From positions 56,673 to 120,672 of the forward strand of contig JAFGTP010000023.1 in NCBI GenBank assembly GCA_016934035.1: a DNA stretch of 64,000 nt, given 5' to 3'. The notes under the pieces are model-generated. The model was not told the origin of the DNA, did no database searches, and saw nothing but the letters and a program-made list of their open reading frames with translations. This DNA is from Fidelibacterota bacterium. GTDB lineage: Bacteria > Fidelibacterota > UBA2242 > JAFGTP01. This document shows positions 28,353 to 36,457 of the stretch, in pieces; the first letter of the stretch is position 1, and every line of letters begins with the position of its first letter. A program made the position numbers and the translations under genes.

Positions 28353-29603
28353 TCAATCTTCCACAGGATTGACGATTTTGCCACAAAATAAAATAGATTC
28401 AGATTGTTTTTCCAAAATGAAAAATAAAAATGGACGATTAAAGCAGATAAACTTTTCATCGCTGACTGATTCATAATTCATCTGGACTACAGTGGCGGCC
28501 GCAGCTTCAGTTCCTTCTTCATTGACTTTCAGGAAGGATTTCTGTTTTACTTTTTCAATCCAAATACCATCGTTCATTTCATTAAACATTTTTGAAAAAT
28601 CAGCCCTGTTGGGATCAAAGGCTTCCTGAATTCCCATTTCCTTGAGTAAATCATTCAGTTCTTTCTCGTATTCGATCTCCATTTTCGGAAGGGAAATATT
28701 GACGGAATCCGCAATAAAACTGTTTTGAATATCTTTCATAATATCCGGGTTGATGATCTGAATAAAATTATCAATGGTTTCCGTCTTTGGCATCAACACA
28801 AGCATGGCATAATTTTCATTGGCATAGGGCAATTCCACTGCATCATAATCGGTTCCCTGAAGGAATTGGAACTTGCTTTTGATATTCATCATGTTGCAGT
28901 TAAAACTCATGCCTGATTCGGGAATGAAACTGGATTCAGTGGTATATTGTTCATCAAACCGGTATTTCCAGGCGGCCTTGAAATAAATGGCATTGATAAG
29001 GAACATGCAGGCATTGGGATCAAGGGATTTTAGCAGATCTTTGATGCGGTTTTCTGTCTGTTCTTCTACCCATGAATTAATGGTGTGGAGTGTTCCCTCA
29101 GCATCACTGAAGTCCAGGGCTTCGACTTTTGCGTCAAAATAATCCTGGTTCAATTGTTTGAATTCCTCCTGCAATGAAAATTCATTTCTAAACCAAATGG
29201 AATTGGCCAGATTGAATTCCACACCGTTGCTAACCGAGTAGAGTTCCTTGATCAGCGCGGCGTAAGCGGCATTGATCTCGTCAAGGTCTGAGCCGGAAAA
29301 ACCCAGAACATTTTTCATCTCTTCAAAGGTAACACCGTCAGCACCATTCATGGTCATTCCCAGGGCAAAGGAAACAGAGATTGGAGAAATAAAAACATTT
29401 TCACCTGAATCTTCAGCATTTATTATCTGAAACAATTGCAAACTGAAGCCATTGTTGGATTCAATCACACTTTTGGGGATTTCATGAATAGAATACTGAG
29501 GCAAATCATTGGCTTTTTTGTTATTCTTGCTTTTCACGATATCAGAACACCCGTTCATCGCTAAAAGAATAGCGATTGACAGAATTAAGGTTAAATTTTT
29601 CAT
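28353..29603 (-). CDS. Lipoprotein serpin, copy B
   Basis: A 416-residue serpin starting at the ATG at 29603, which has GGAG six bases upstream; an in-frame ATG at 29615 abuts the previous stop and is less likely. The lipobox is AMNGC (Cys19). Serpin landmarks are ISPISVSFALGMTMNGADG, NSIWFRNEFS, FLINAIYFKAAW, ELPYANENYAMLVLMPK, RADFSKMF and NRPFLFFI...ILFCGKI. The hinge EEGTEAAAAT is textbook inhibitory. Counting 17 residues from the first hinge Glu puts Glu at P1 (YESV), but the loop is about two residues longer than in alpha-1-antitrypsin. It is closely related to copy C. Confidence 0.94.
   Translation of the reverse strand: MKNLTLILSIAILLAMNGCSDIVKSKNNKKANDLPQYSIHEIPKSVIESNNGFSLQLFQIINAEDSGENVFISPISVSFALGMTMNGADGVTFEEMKNVLGFSGSDLDEINAAYAALIKELYSVSNGVEFNLANSIWFRNEFSLQEEFKQLNQDYFDAKVEALDFSDAEGTLHTINSWVEEQTENRIKDLLKSLDPNACMFLINAIYFKAAWKYRFDEQYTTESSFIPESGMSFNCNMMNIKSKFQFLQGTDYDAVELPYANENYAMLVLMPKTETIDNFIQIINPDIMKDIQNSFIADSVNISLPKMEIEYEKELNDLLKEMGIQEAFDPNRADFSKMFNEMNDGIWIEKVKQKSFLKVNEEGTEAAAATVVQMNYESVSDEKFICFNRPFLFFILEKQSESILFCGKIVNPVED
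28582..28626. repeat. 45-bp identical segment shared by serpin genes B and C (copy 1)
   Basis: This stretch is identical, base for base, to 29854-29898 in the neighbouring serpin gene, and 16 further bases match after a single mismatch. It encodes the conserved EAFDPNRADFSKMFN region. Flanking parts of the two genes are clearly more diverged. Confidence 0.9.
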
Positions 29604-29615
29604 AATAGTCTCCAT

Positions 29616-30848
29616 TTATAAGTTTGGATTGATAATTTTTCCGCAAAAAAGGATGGAATCAGATTGTTTTTCAATAATAAAAAAAACGAAAGGCTTATCA
29701 ATGGTCAGGAAAATCTCTTCATCATTATGGTTATGAGCGCCCTTTAGGTCCATGATCACGACAGTGGCGGCGGCTGCTTCTGTTCCTTTTTCATTTAGTT
29801 TTATAAAAGATTTTTGACGCACCAATTTGATGTAAATTCCCTCCGTGACATCGTTAAACATTTTTGAAAAATCAGCCCTGTTGGGATCAAAGGCTTCCAG
29901 AATTCCCATTTCCTTCAAAATATCTGACAGTTCCTTTGTATATTCGATTTCCAGTTTGGGGATGAATAAATTTACCGAATCTTTTTTGAAACTGTTGACA
30001 ATTTTTGAGAAAGTTGACGGGCTCAACGCCTGAATAAAATCATCGACATTTTCTCCCGTTGGCTCTATTATGACCATGGCGTAATTTTCATTGGCATAGG
30101 GCAATTCAATGGCCTGATAATCAGGGGTTATTGAGTAATTCAATTGGCTTTTTTGACGCATCATCTCACAGGTGACAAAACCGGCATGATTGTGGTAAAA
30201 GGCTTCTTCTTTGGTTTCCTGCTCATTGAATTGATATTTCCAAAGGGCATCAAAATAAATGGCATTGATCAGAAGCATAATTGAATTATAATCATCTTCC
30301 TGTGTAAAATTCTTAATTTTATTTTTGGTTTGCTCCTCAACCCATTGGTTGACGATGTTTTTACAAGCGGTGGGCTGTGAAAAATCCAGGGCAGCTATTT
30401 GTGCGTTAAAATATTGTTGATTGAGATGAATAAATTCATCTTGCAAAGAGAGATCATTCCTGAACCAGACTGAGTTCGCCAGATTAAATTCCACACCCTG
30501 AGCGGATTGAACCAATTCCTCAATCAGAGCAGCATAGGTTTTGTTTATGGTTTCCAGATCAAAATCCTTATATCCCAGGATGGTCTTCATTTCATCAAAA
30601 GTCTTCCCGTCAGCGCCATTCATAGTCATTCCAAGGGCAAAGGAAGCAGAGACGGGCGATATAAAAATATTCCCGTCTCTTTCATGAGGGTTGAGTTTAC
30701 GAAACAGTTCGAGACTGAATTCGTTGTTGGCGTTTATGAGTTTTTTGGGTATGGATTTGATGGAAAATTGGGCCGTAGACGGATTATCACTGATTATATG
30801 GTCACAATTGATTAAAAATAAAAGTAAAAATAATAGAATTCTTTTCAT
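29616..30848 (-). CDS. Lipoprotein serpin, copy C
   Basis: A 410-residue serpin. The ATG at 30848 is preferred over the upstream 30863 because AAGGAG precedes it. The signal peptide ends LINC (Cys15). Landmarks are ISPVSASFALGMTMNGADG, NSVWFRNDLS, LLINAIYFDALW, ELPYANENYAMVII, RADFSKMF and DKPFVFFI...ILFCGKI. The hinge EKGTEAAAAT is inhibitory. The loop is the longest of the three (LKGAHNHND insert), and hinge counting puts Lys at P1, which would suit trypsin-like proteases. It is first in the serpin/lipoprotein array, with a sigma-54-like promoter candidate just upstream. Confidence 0.94.
   Translation of the reverse strand: MKRILLFLLLFLINCDHIISDNPSTAQFSIKSIPKKLINANNEFSLELFRKLNPHERDGNIFISPVSASFALGMTMNGADGKTFDEMKTILGYKDFDLETINKTYAALIEELVQSAQGVEFNLANSVWFRNDLSLQDEFIHLNQQYFNAQIAALDFSQPTACKNIVNQWVEEQTKNKIKNFTQEDDYNSIMLLINAIYFDALWKYQFNEQETKEEAFYHNHAGFVTCEMMRQKSQLNYSITPDYQAIELPYANENYAMVIIEPTGENVDDFIQALSPSTFSKIVNSFKKDSVNLFIPKLEIEYTKELSDILKEMGILEAFDPNRADFSKMFNDVTEGIYIKLVRQKSFIKLNEKGTEAAAATVVIMDLKGAHNHNDEEIFLTIDKPFVFFIIEKQSDSILFCGKIINPNL
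29854..29898. repeat. 45-bp identical segment shared by serpin genes B and C (copy 2)
   Basis: Second copy of the identical segment, in serpin C, in the same orientation as 28582-28626 and 1272 bases away. It marks a tandem duplication with local conservation or gene conversion. Confidence 0.9.
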
Positions 30849-30882
30849 CACAGGCTCCTTCAAAAATGATACAAAACGATAA

Positions 30883-30900
30883 TGCCAATTTACATGCCAA
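30883..30900 (-). promoter_or_regulatory. Candidate sigma-54-type promoter before the serpin array
   Basis: On the minus strand TTGGCA (30900-30895) is followed by TGTAAA and TTGGCA (30888-30883). The -24 half matches the sigma-54 consensus TTGGCA well. The -12 half reads TTGG where TTGC is expected at the GG-N10-GC spacing; GC occurs one base further. Transcription would start about 25 bases before the serpin C ATG. The nearby sigma-54 activator gene (33018-34373) makes the site plausible. Confidence 0.4.
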
Positions 30901-31063
30901 AGTTTTTCATCGACGATAGAATGATTTTATATATCAGATTTTTGATGGTAGTGTCAGAATTTTGATGGTTGAAGCACAGGTATTTGAGGTGTAGACCAGG
31001 GATTCTGATTGGGTTTTGTCTGTCAATGGCAGAATCAGATGATAAACTTCCAGGACGGTTGCT

Positions 31064-32092
31064 CTACAAATCGTACTTCAGTCCGAATCCGATTAAAAAC
31101 TTTTGATAGAAATCATCCTGGAACCGGTATTCGCTGGCGAAAAAGATAATTTTCCCTGTAATCGACAGGTGTTTGGTAATTTCACGATCCACTCCAAAAT
31201 AGAATTGATTGTTGGTGTTTGCTTCAGGATCGGGGAAGATCAGGTTGATCTGATTTGTGTTTATAGTGTTCTGGTATTTTTTCAGGTCCCACTTGAGGAT
31301 AATCTGGTAATAAAAATTATTGTATTCAGCAGACAAATAGGGCATAATCACAAAAGAATTATTGCCAAGAAAATCGTAATTGGACCGTGTATGTGAATAT
31401 TGAAAATTAGTGCCAAAAATCAGACCATTTTGATATTCAAAGCCAAGATTTATCGTTTGGCTTTTATCAAATCGCTCCTGATCGATAAAGGGATTAAGAT
31501 AGTCATACATACGAATATCATAAAAAATAATATAGGAAAGCTGATTACTCTTTCTGATTTTGACTTTTGGACTGAAACCAAAAAAGAAATGATCAAATTC
31601 GGAGAAATAGGAGAAAAGATAATGACCAGTAATGAAATTACCGGACAGATTTATGGCGTTGGACTTATGATTATACGACAAATTTAAAAATGAATTATCA
31701 TAACTTTTATCAATATTAAACCAGTTTTTTCGAGAATAATATCCGGTCATTGAAATAAAGTTTTTTTTATTGAGCAGGTTTAAATAATCAATGTTGATAC
31801 GGCTGAATAGTTTGTTTTCATTGGGATAATTAAAATAATTTTGGACATTGCTATCAAAATTCAAGGTAAAATGCTGAAGGCCATTTTTTAGAGTAATTCC
31901 TGTCTTAATACCCAATCGGTAGTAAAGGTCAGTTACTTTTGGATCATTGATTTTTTCATAGATATTATTGTCAGAGAATAGGGAAGACGCAACTGACAGT
32001 TTGATATTATTATTATTACCCAAACATAGGGAAGGAGCAAATAAGATTAAAAAGATTAAATATAGGATTCTCGGTTTAATGTTTCTTGCCAA
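31064..32092 (-). CDS. Predicted outer-membrane beta-barrel protein
   Basis: A 342-residue protein with a signal peptide (PRILYLIFLILFAPSLCLG). Repeated amphipathic strands follow (GIKTGITLKNGLQHFTLNFDSN; FISMTGYYSRKNWFN; NLSGNFITGHYLFSYFSEF; HLSITGKIIFFASEYRF), with a terminal GFGLKYDL strand. No family was recognised. It starts four bases after the coiled-coil gene and is the last gene of the kinase-regulator operon; about 200 bases separate it from the serpin array. Confidence 0.65.
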   Translation of the reverse strand: MARNIKPRILYLIFLILFAPSLCLGNNNNIKLSVASSLFSDNNIYEKINDPKVTDLYYRLGIKTGITLKNGLQHFTLNFDSNVQNYFNYPNENKLFSRINIDYLNLLNKKNFISMTGYYSRKNWFNIDKSYDNSFLNLSYNHKSNAINLSGNFITGHYLFSYFSEFDHFFFGFSPKVKIRKSNQLSYIIFYDIRMYDYLNPFIDQERFDKSQTINLGFEYQNGLIFGTNFQYSHTRSNYDFLGNNSFVIMPYLSAEYNNFYYQIILKWDLKKYQNTINTNQINLIFPDPEANTNNQFYFGVDREITKHLSITGKIIFFASEYRFQDDFYQKFLIGFGLKYDL

Positions 32093-32096
32093 AGAG

Positions 32097-33017
32097 TTAT
32101 TGCCTTTTTAATAATTCCTTTAAAATGTCAGTATAGTAGGATTGTAAAGAATCCATTCGGTTTAAAAAGTTGTCCATTGATTCGTTGGTTTTGGTTTCGA
32201 AAAGGATTAAAAAGTCATTTTCATTAGTCAATTCATCATAAGTCTCAAAAGAACCGGAGGCGCCCCGGACAGTATTGTCGTAATTGGATAAACTTTCATC
32301 ATTCCAGGAGTTTTCGATTCCCTTTTCGGATTCCGTTGTGCTGGAAGATGTCGTCGTGAAGGTTTCAGGCTCCTGGATTGTCGAAATTTCCGAATGAAAA
32401 TTATTGAGTTTTTGACGCATTTTGATCTCTTTTTGGGCTGAAGCCTTTGCAGTCTCAATGTTTAGGATTTTTGACTCCAGTAAGGCAACCAGATCATCAA
32501 TTAATTCGTGGTTTGCGAGGTCAAAGACATTGAAATTTTGTTTGATTTCAAAGGACTTATGGTCCAGTGTGGAAAAATATTTCTGAGAATTAAGTAAAAA
32601 GTCTCGTTTACCTTTCTCTTCCAGTAATTGTGAGAGGTTTGCCTTTCGCTTTTCAGGATTGGTATTTAACTGTCCGATGAGGCTATCGACGGTATGGAAA
32701 TTTTTTTCGTAAAGAGTGTTGAAGTCGGAGTTGCAGCGTTTTCTGAGGGCTGATATTTCTTCAATGATCACAAAAATATGATCGGTTTTTTTGGCCTTGT
32801 GTTGGGTAAGTTTGGCAATTTTCCGTTGATTCAGCCAGGTTTGTTTTTGTTTTTGGAGCTTAGTCAGGGTGGTATTGATTTCATTTAAATTTTGTGTTTC
32901 CGCTTCTTTTTCCAGCAGTAATTGTCTCAGGTTTTCAATATTTTGCCGGTAACTGCTGAAGTCAGCAAAAAGAGAGACCGAAAGCAATAAGTATAGTATG
33001 ATTAAAGGTTTTTTCAT
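32097..33017 (-). CDS. Periplasmic coiled-coil protein, unknown function
   Basis: A 306-residue protein with a Sec signal (KKPLIILYLLLSVSLFA). Long coiled-coil helices (residues 20-90 and 100-210; NIENLRQLLLEKEAETQNLNEINTTLTKLQKQK) are followed by a Ser/Thr-rich low-complexity linker (TFTTTSSSTTESE) and a short helical tail. It abuts the response-regulator gene with zero gap and the barrel gene by four bases, so it is probably the operon's periplasmic effector or a sensor accessory. No family was recognised. Confidence 0.6.
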   Translation of the reverse strand: MKKPLIILYLLLSVSLFADFSSYRQNIENLRQLLLEKEAETQNLNEINTTLTKLQKQKQTWLNQRKIAKLTQHKAKKTDHIFVIIEEISALRKRCNSDFNTLYEKNFHTVDSLIGQLNTNPEKRKANLSQLLEEKGKRDFLLNSQKYFSTLDHKSFEIKQNFNVFDLANHELIDDLVALLESKILNIETAKASAQKEIKMRQKLNNFHSEISTIQEPETFTTTSSSTTESEKGIENSWNDESLSNYDNTVRGASGSFETYDELTNENDFLILFETKTNESMDNFLNRMDSLQSYYTDILKELLKRQ

Positions 33018-34373
33018 TTAGGAATAGTCCTCTTCGGTAATATTCAGTTTCTCCATACGATAATAAAGTGTACTGGGTTTGATGTTCAGGCTTCTGGCGG
33101 TTTTTTGTTTGATGCCGTTATTTTCTTTCAGTGCATGGATAATCATTTCCCTTTCTAGATTTTCAAGGGTCTGATAGAGGTCGTTGGACTGGGGCATTGA
33201 GTGTTGCAATGGTTCCTTTTCTGCCATGGCCAGAAAATCCGCTGTGAGGATATTTCCATCGAGAAAAATCAGGGCCCGTTCCAGAAAATTTTCCAGTTCA
33301 CGAATGTTACCGGGCCAGGAATAGTTAATCAGTTTTTCCAGAGTATTCTGTCCGATTTTGGGTACACTCCGTAATAGTTTGTGACTTTTTTCAAAGACAA
33401 TCTGTTCGACGAGAACCGGAATATCCGCTCGTCTTTCCCGAAGAGGAGGAACATGGATGGGAACCACATTAAGTCGATAGTACAGATCAGCCCGAAAATT
33501 ACCAGCCATGATTTCTTTCTTCAGGTCGCGGTTGGTGGCGGCTAACAGTCTGAAATTTGGCGCTATATATTTTTCTCCGCCCACTCTTTGAAATTGTTTT
33601 TCCTGCAGCACACGCAGCAATTTTACCTGGAGATCGAGGCCCATTTCTCCAATTTCATCGAGGAAAAGGGTCCCTTTTTCCGCCTGTTCGAATTTACCGG
33701 CATGGTTGGCTACTGCTCCGGTAAAAGAGCCTTTTTCGTGACCAAAGAGTTCTGATTCCAAAATTCCTGCGCTGAGGGCACCGCAGTTGACAGAAATGAA
33801 AGGCCCGGAAGCATGGCTTGATTTTTCATGAATGGCGCGGGCAACCAGTTCTTTTCCCGTTCCGCTTTCACCACTGATCAAAACCGGAGTATTGATATTT
33901 GCCACTTTTTCAATAATGCCTTTCACCTCACAAATTTTCTGGGACTGTCCGGATATTTTATCAAAATACAAGGCTGGTGTAATTGCGTTGTATTTGATTT
34001 GCCATTGCGAAAAGAGATTGTATACTTTTTTGCGAATTTCATCAACAGGGAAGGGCTTTGTGATAAAATCACGGACACCCTGTTTCAGACTTTCCACAGC
34101 AATTTCTACAGTGGCAAAAGCGGTCATCAGGATAAAATCCATATCCCTATGACGCGTGCGCTGGAAAAGGGTGAGACCGTCGATTCCGGGCATTTTGATA
34201 TCAGAAATGATTAATTGATAGCTTTCTTTTTTCATCATTTCGAGGGCTATGGTGCCATTAGCGGCAGATGAAACGGTGTACTTTTCTCTGGACAATGCAA
34301 TTTGTAAGCCTTGCCGCAGGGATTCATTGTCCTCAACGACCAGGATTTTATATTTATTTCGTAAATCTTTCAT
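33018..34373 (-). CDS. Sigma-54-dependent response regulator (NtrC family)
   Basis: A 451-residue transcription activator. The receiver domain (8-122) has acidic residues Glu14/Asp15, phospho-acceptor Asp58 (ISDIKMPG) and Lys106. The AAA+ domain (about 140-365) has Walker A GESGTGKE (168-175), the sigma-54 contact loop as GSFTGA (215-220, Ser for the usual Ala) and Walker B LFLDEIGE. A Fis-type helix-turn-helix ends the protein (KQKTARSLNIKPSTLYYRM). It is co-transcribed with the kinase upstream (4-base ATGA overlap). Likely targets include its own operon and the adjacent serpin array. Confidence 0.94.
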   Translation of the reverse strand: MKDLRNKYKILVVEDNESLRQGLQIALSREKYTVSSAANGTIALEMMKKESYQLIISDIKMPGIDGLTLFQRTRHRDMDFILMTAFATVEIAVESLKQGVRDFITKPFPVDEIRKKVYNLFSQWQIKYNAITPALYFDKISGQSQKICEVKGIIEKVANINTPVLISGESGTGKELVARAIHEKSSHASGPFISVNCGALSAGILESELFGHEKGSFTGAVANHAGKFEQAEKGTLFLDEIGEMGLDLQVKLLRVLQEKQFQRVGGEKYIAPNFRLLAATNRDLKKEIMAGNFRADLYYRLNVVPIHVPPLRERRADIPVLVEQIVFEKSHKLLRSVPKIGQNTLEKLINYSWPGNIRELENFLERALIFLDGNILTADFLAMAEKEPLQHSMPQSNDLYQTLENLEREMIIHALKENNGIKQKTARSLNIKPSTLYYRMEKLNITEEDYS

Positions 34374-35734
34374 TTTGACTCATTCGCAGCAGGAAGTAGA
34401 ATGACAAAGACTGTGCCTGTTGCATCGGATTTTTCCAAAAGGATTTCACCGCCATGTTGTTCGACGATAGATTTGGCAATTGGCAATCCTAATCCCACGC
34501 CGTTTTCTTTGGTACTGAAAAAAGCCTCAAAAATCTGAGACTTATCAGAAACCGGGTTGCCAAAATTTTCGATGCTGATTCTGGTCCAATCATGCGTTTC
34601 ATTGATTGAAATATTTATGATATCTTCTGAAGCATCAAGAGCGTTTTGCAGGATATTGCTTAAAGCATGGTGGATTTTACTTTTGTGGATGCGGGCATAA
34701 CCCCGGCCCTGTAGATGAAACCTCTCTTTTTGATGCTTAAATTGATTGGCTTCAAGGATTTCCCGGCAAATTGCTCCAAGTTCCTGAATTTCAAGATCAG
34801 TATCAATCGGGCGGGAGTAATTCAGGAAGGAATCAACAATTTCCGCCAGTTTCAGGATATCCCGATGGGTCAGTTGTGAAAAGCGAAAGGAATCACTGTC
34901 TTTTTGCAATTCTTCCATGAGTAATTCGATATTGACCTGCATTCCGGCTATAGGATTTCGTAATTCGTGGGCGACGGATGCGACAATTTGTTTATTTTCC
35001 CGTTCCCGTATTTTAATTTTACCCTGCATTTCTACCAAGGTTTTATACAGGGTGCCAATTTCATCGCGACGTTCGTTGTAATTTAGTTTATCAGGGCTGC
35101 CCCTGCCGATCTGGCTGGCATAAACCGTTAATTTTTGAAGTGGTTTTGTCAGACTTGAGGAAAAAAATAATGCAATCAGAGAGGTGAGAATTAAACTGAT
35201 GAGGGTAGTGAGAATCATTTGTCTACGCAAACGGGAAAGGTTTTCAAAAAACCGGGCATTGGCACTGATGCCAAGAAAAAGGTCGGCGTCCATCCTTTTG
35301 AAAACCGACAGATAGTAGCGCTGATCATTTCCCTGAAATACCGGCGTGTGGATTACCAGAGCTGTATCCTGTTGAAACAGGTAATTATGGAGCATCAGGG
35401 TTTTGGTAGCGATTTTACCATCGCCGGCAAAGGCAAGTATCAGCCCGTTTTTTTCAAACAGAAAAATGGATTCTTTCAGATGGTCTTGATTTTTTTTGTT
35501 CAGATACCTTAACAAATTTATATCGATTTTTTTGAAGCCGAGAGAGTTTTGTATTTTCACATCTTCCAGTGGGAATTCCCGTGCGATCAGATCCAGATGA
35601 CCAGCTAAATGGTTTTGCAGCTGTTCTTCCATGGAAATTCTTGTGTTCCAGTAGATTGGCAGGAAAATACTAACGGATAAAAGCAGGATTAAAAAGACCA
35701 TTGCGATTAATATTTTCCATTTCAGTTTGAACAT
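34370..35734 (-). CDS. Membrane sensor histidine kinase
   Basis: About 454 residues from the ATG at 35734; an in-frame ATG at 35761 adds nine residues. Two membrane helices (about 10-30 and 175-195) flank a periplasmic sensing domain of roughly 140 residues. HAMP, the H-box (SVAHELRNPIAGMQ), the N-box (HHALSNILQNALDAS) and the G-box (KENGVGLGLPIAKSIVEQHGG) follow. The F-box region reads IFEAFFSTK. It phosphorylates the partner NtrC-type regulator encoded immediately downstream. The signal is unknown. Confidence 0.93.
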   Translation of the reverse strand: MFKLKWKILIAMVFLILLLSVSIFLPIYWNTRISMEEQLQNHLAGHLDLIAREFPLEDVKIQNSLGFKKIDINLLRYLNKKNQDHLKESIFLFEKNGLILAFAGDGKIATKTLMLHNYLFQQDTALVIHTPVFQGNDQRYYLSVFKRMDADLFLGISANARFFENLSRLRRQMILTTLISLILTSLIALFFSSSLTKPLQKLTVYASQIGRGSPDKLNYNERRDEIGTLYKTLVEMQGKIKIRERENKQIVASVAHELRNPIAGMQVNIELLMEELQKDSDSFRFSQLTHRDILKLAEIVDSFLNYSRPIDTDLEIQELGAICREILEANQFKHQKERFHLQGRGYARIHKSKIHHALSNILQNALDASEDIINISINETHDWTRISIENFGNPVSDKSQIFEAFFSTKENGVGLGLPIAKSIVEQHGGEILLEKSDATGTVFVILLPAANESK

Positions 35735-35870
35735 AAAGAAAATATAAAACCAAAAAGCCATAAAAATAAGTTTATAGTTATTAGAATTTAAAAAATGTGA
35801 TAATTATAGATGGATTTTATTTTTTTTAATCTTATTTTAATACAGAAATATAAATTTTGGAGATTAGCTG

Positions 35871-36362
35871 ATGCTAAATATATTTGGAAGAAAAAAAGAT
35901 ATGGACATATTGAAACTGTTGGCAGAGACACCCATTTGTCATGAATTGTCCCGGGGAGAAATAAAAAAATTGCGCAAAATCGTGCATGTCAAAAATTATA
36001 AAAAAGATGAAATTATTTTTCGAAAAAGCGATCCGGGTCTGGGTATGCATATTATTTTGAAGGGGGCCGTGGAGATCAGCATTAAAAAGGATAACAAGGA
36101 AGTTTTGGTACTAGCGGAATTAGGGGAAACTAATTTCTTTGGCGATATTTCACTGCTGGACGAAAGTTTGCGGTCGGCCAATGCTATTGCCAGGGAAGAT
36201 ACGACTTTGATTGAATTGTACCGCCCGGATTTTCTGGACCTGTTACATACCAGACCGAAAACGGGAATTAAAATGTTACATCGACTCAGTAAGATTATTG
36301 TGCAAAGATTGAGACGGACCAATGATGAACTGCTCGAATTGAAAAAGCGTGTGAAAGATTAG
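35871..36362 (+). CDS. Cyclic nucleotide-binding domain protein
   Basis: A 163-residue single-domain protein. The cNMP-binding beta-roll occupies residues 20-140 (DEIIFRKSDPGLGMHIILKGAVEISI; the phosphate-binding cassette region is FFGDISLLDESLRSANAIARED). The cassette lacks the classical RAAT(S) pattern, reading RSANA instead, so nucleotide binding is possible but not certain. There is no DNA-binding domain. The start follows GGAG. It is transcribed divergently from the sensor kinase gene, with about 110 bases between them. Confidence 0.85.
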   Translation: MLNIFGRKKDMDILKLLAETPICHELSRGEIKKLRKIVHVKNYKKDEIIFRKSDPGLGMHIILKGAVEISIKKDNKEVLVLAELGETNFFGDISLLDESLRSANAIAREDTTLIELYRPDFLDLLHTRPKTGIKMLHRLSKIIVQRLRRTNDELLELKKRVKD

Positions 36363-36393
36363 ATCTTATCTATAACGAGTGAGGGAATAAATG

Positions 36394-36427
36394 AAAACCT
36401 CCATAGTCCTTTGGCTTTGGAGGTTTT
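36394..36427. terminator. Bidirectional intrinsic terminator
   Basis: Stem AAAACCTCCA (36394-36403) pairs with TGGAGGTTTT (36418-36427) around a 14-base loop, followed by more T. It lies between the convergent cyclic-nucleotide-binding and YghO-like genes. Confidence 0.85.
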
Positions 36428-36457
36428 TTGTAAATTTGGATAAGGATTTTCACAGCG

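Noticed and set aside
30992..31038. Weak inverted repeat GATTCTG/CAGAATC after the barrel gene
   Set aside because: Only seven base pairs with a loop over 20 bases and no T-run on the minus strand; not convincing as a terminator.
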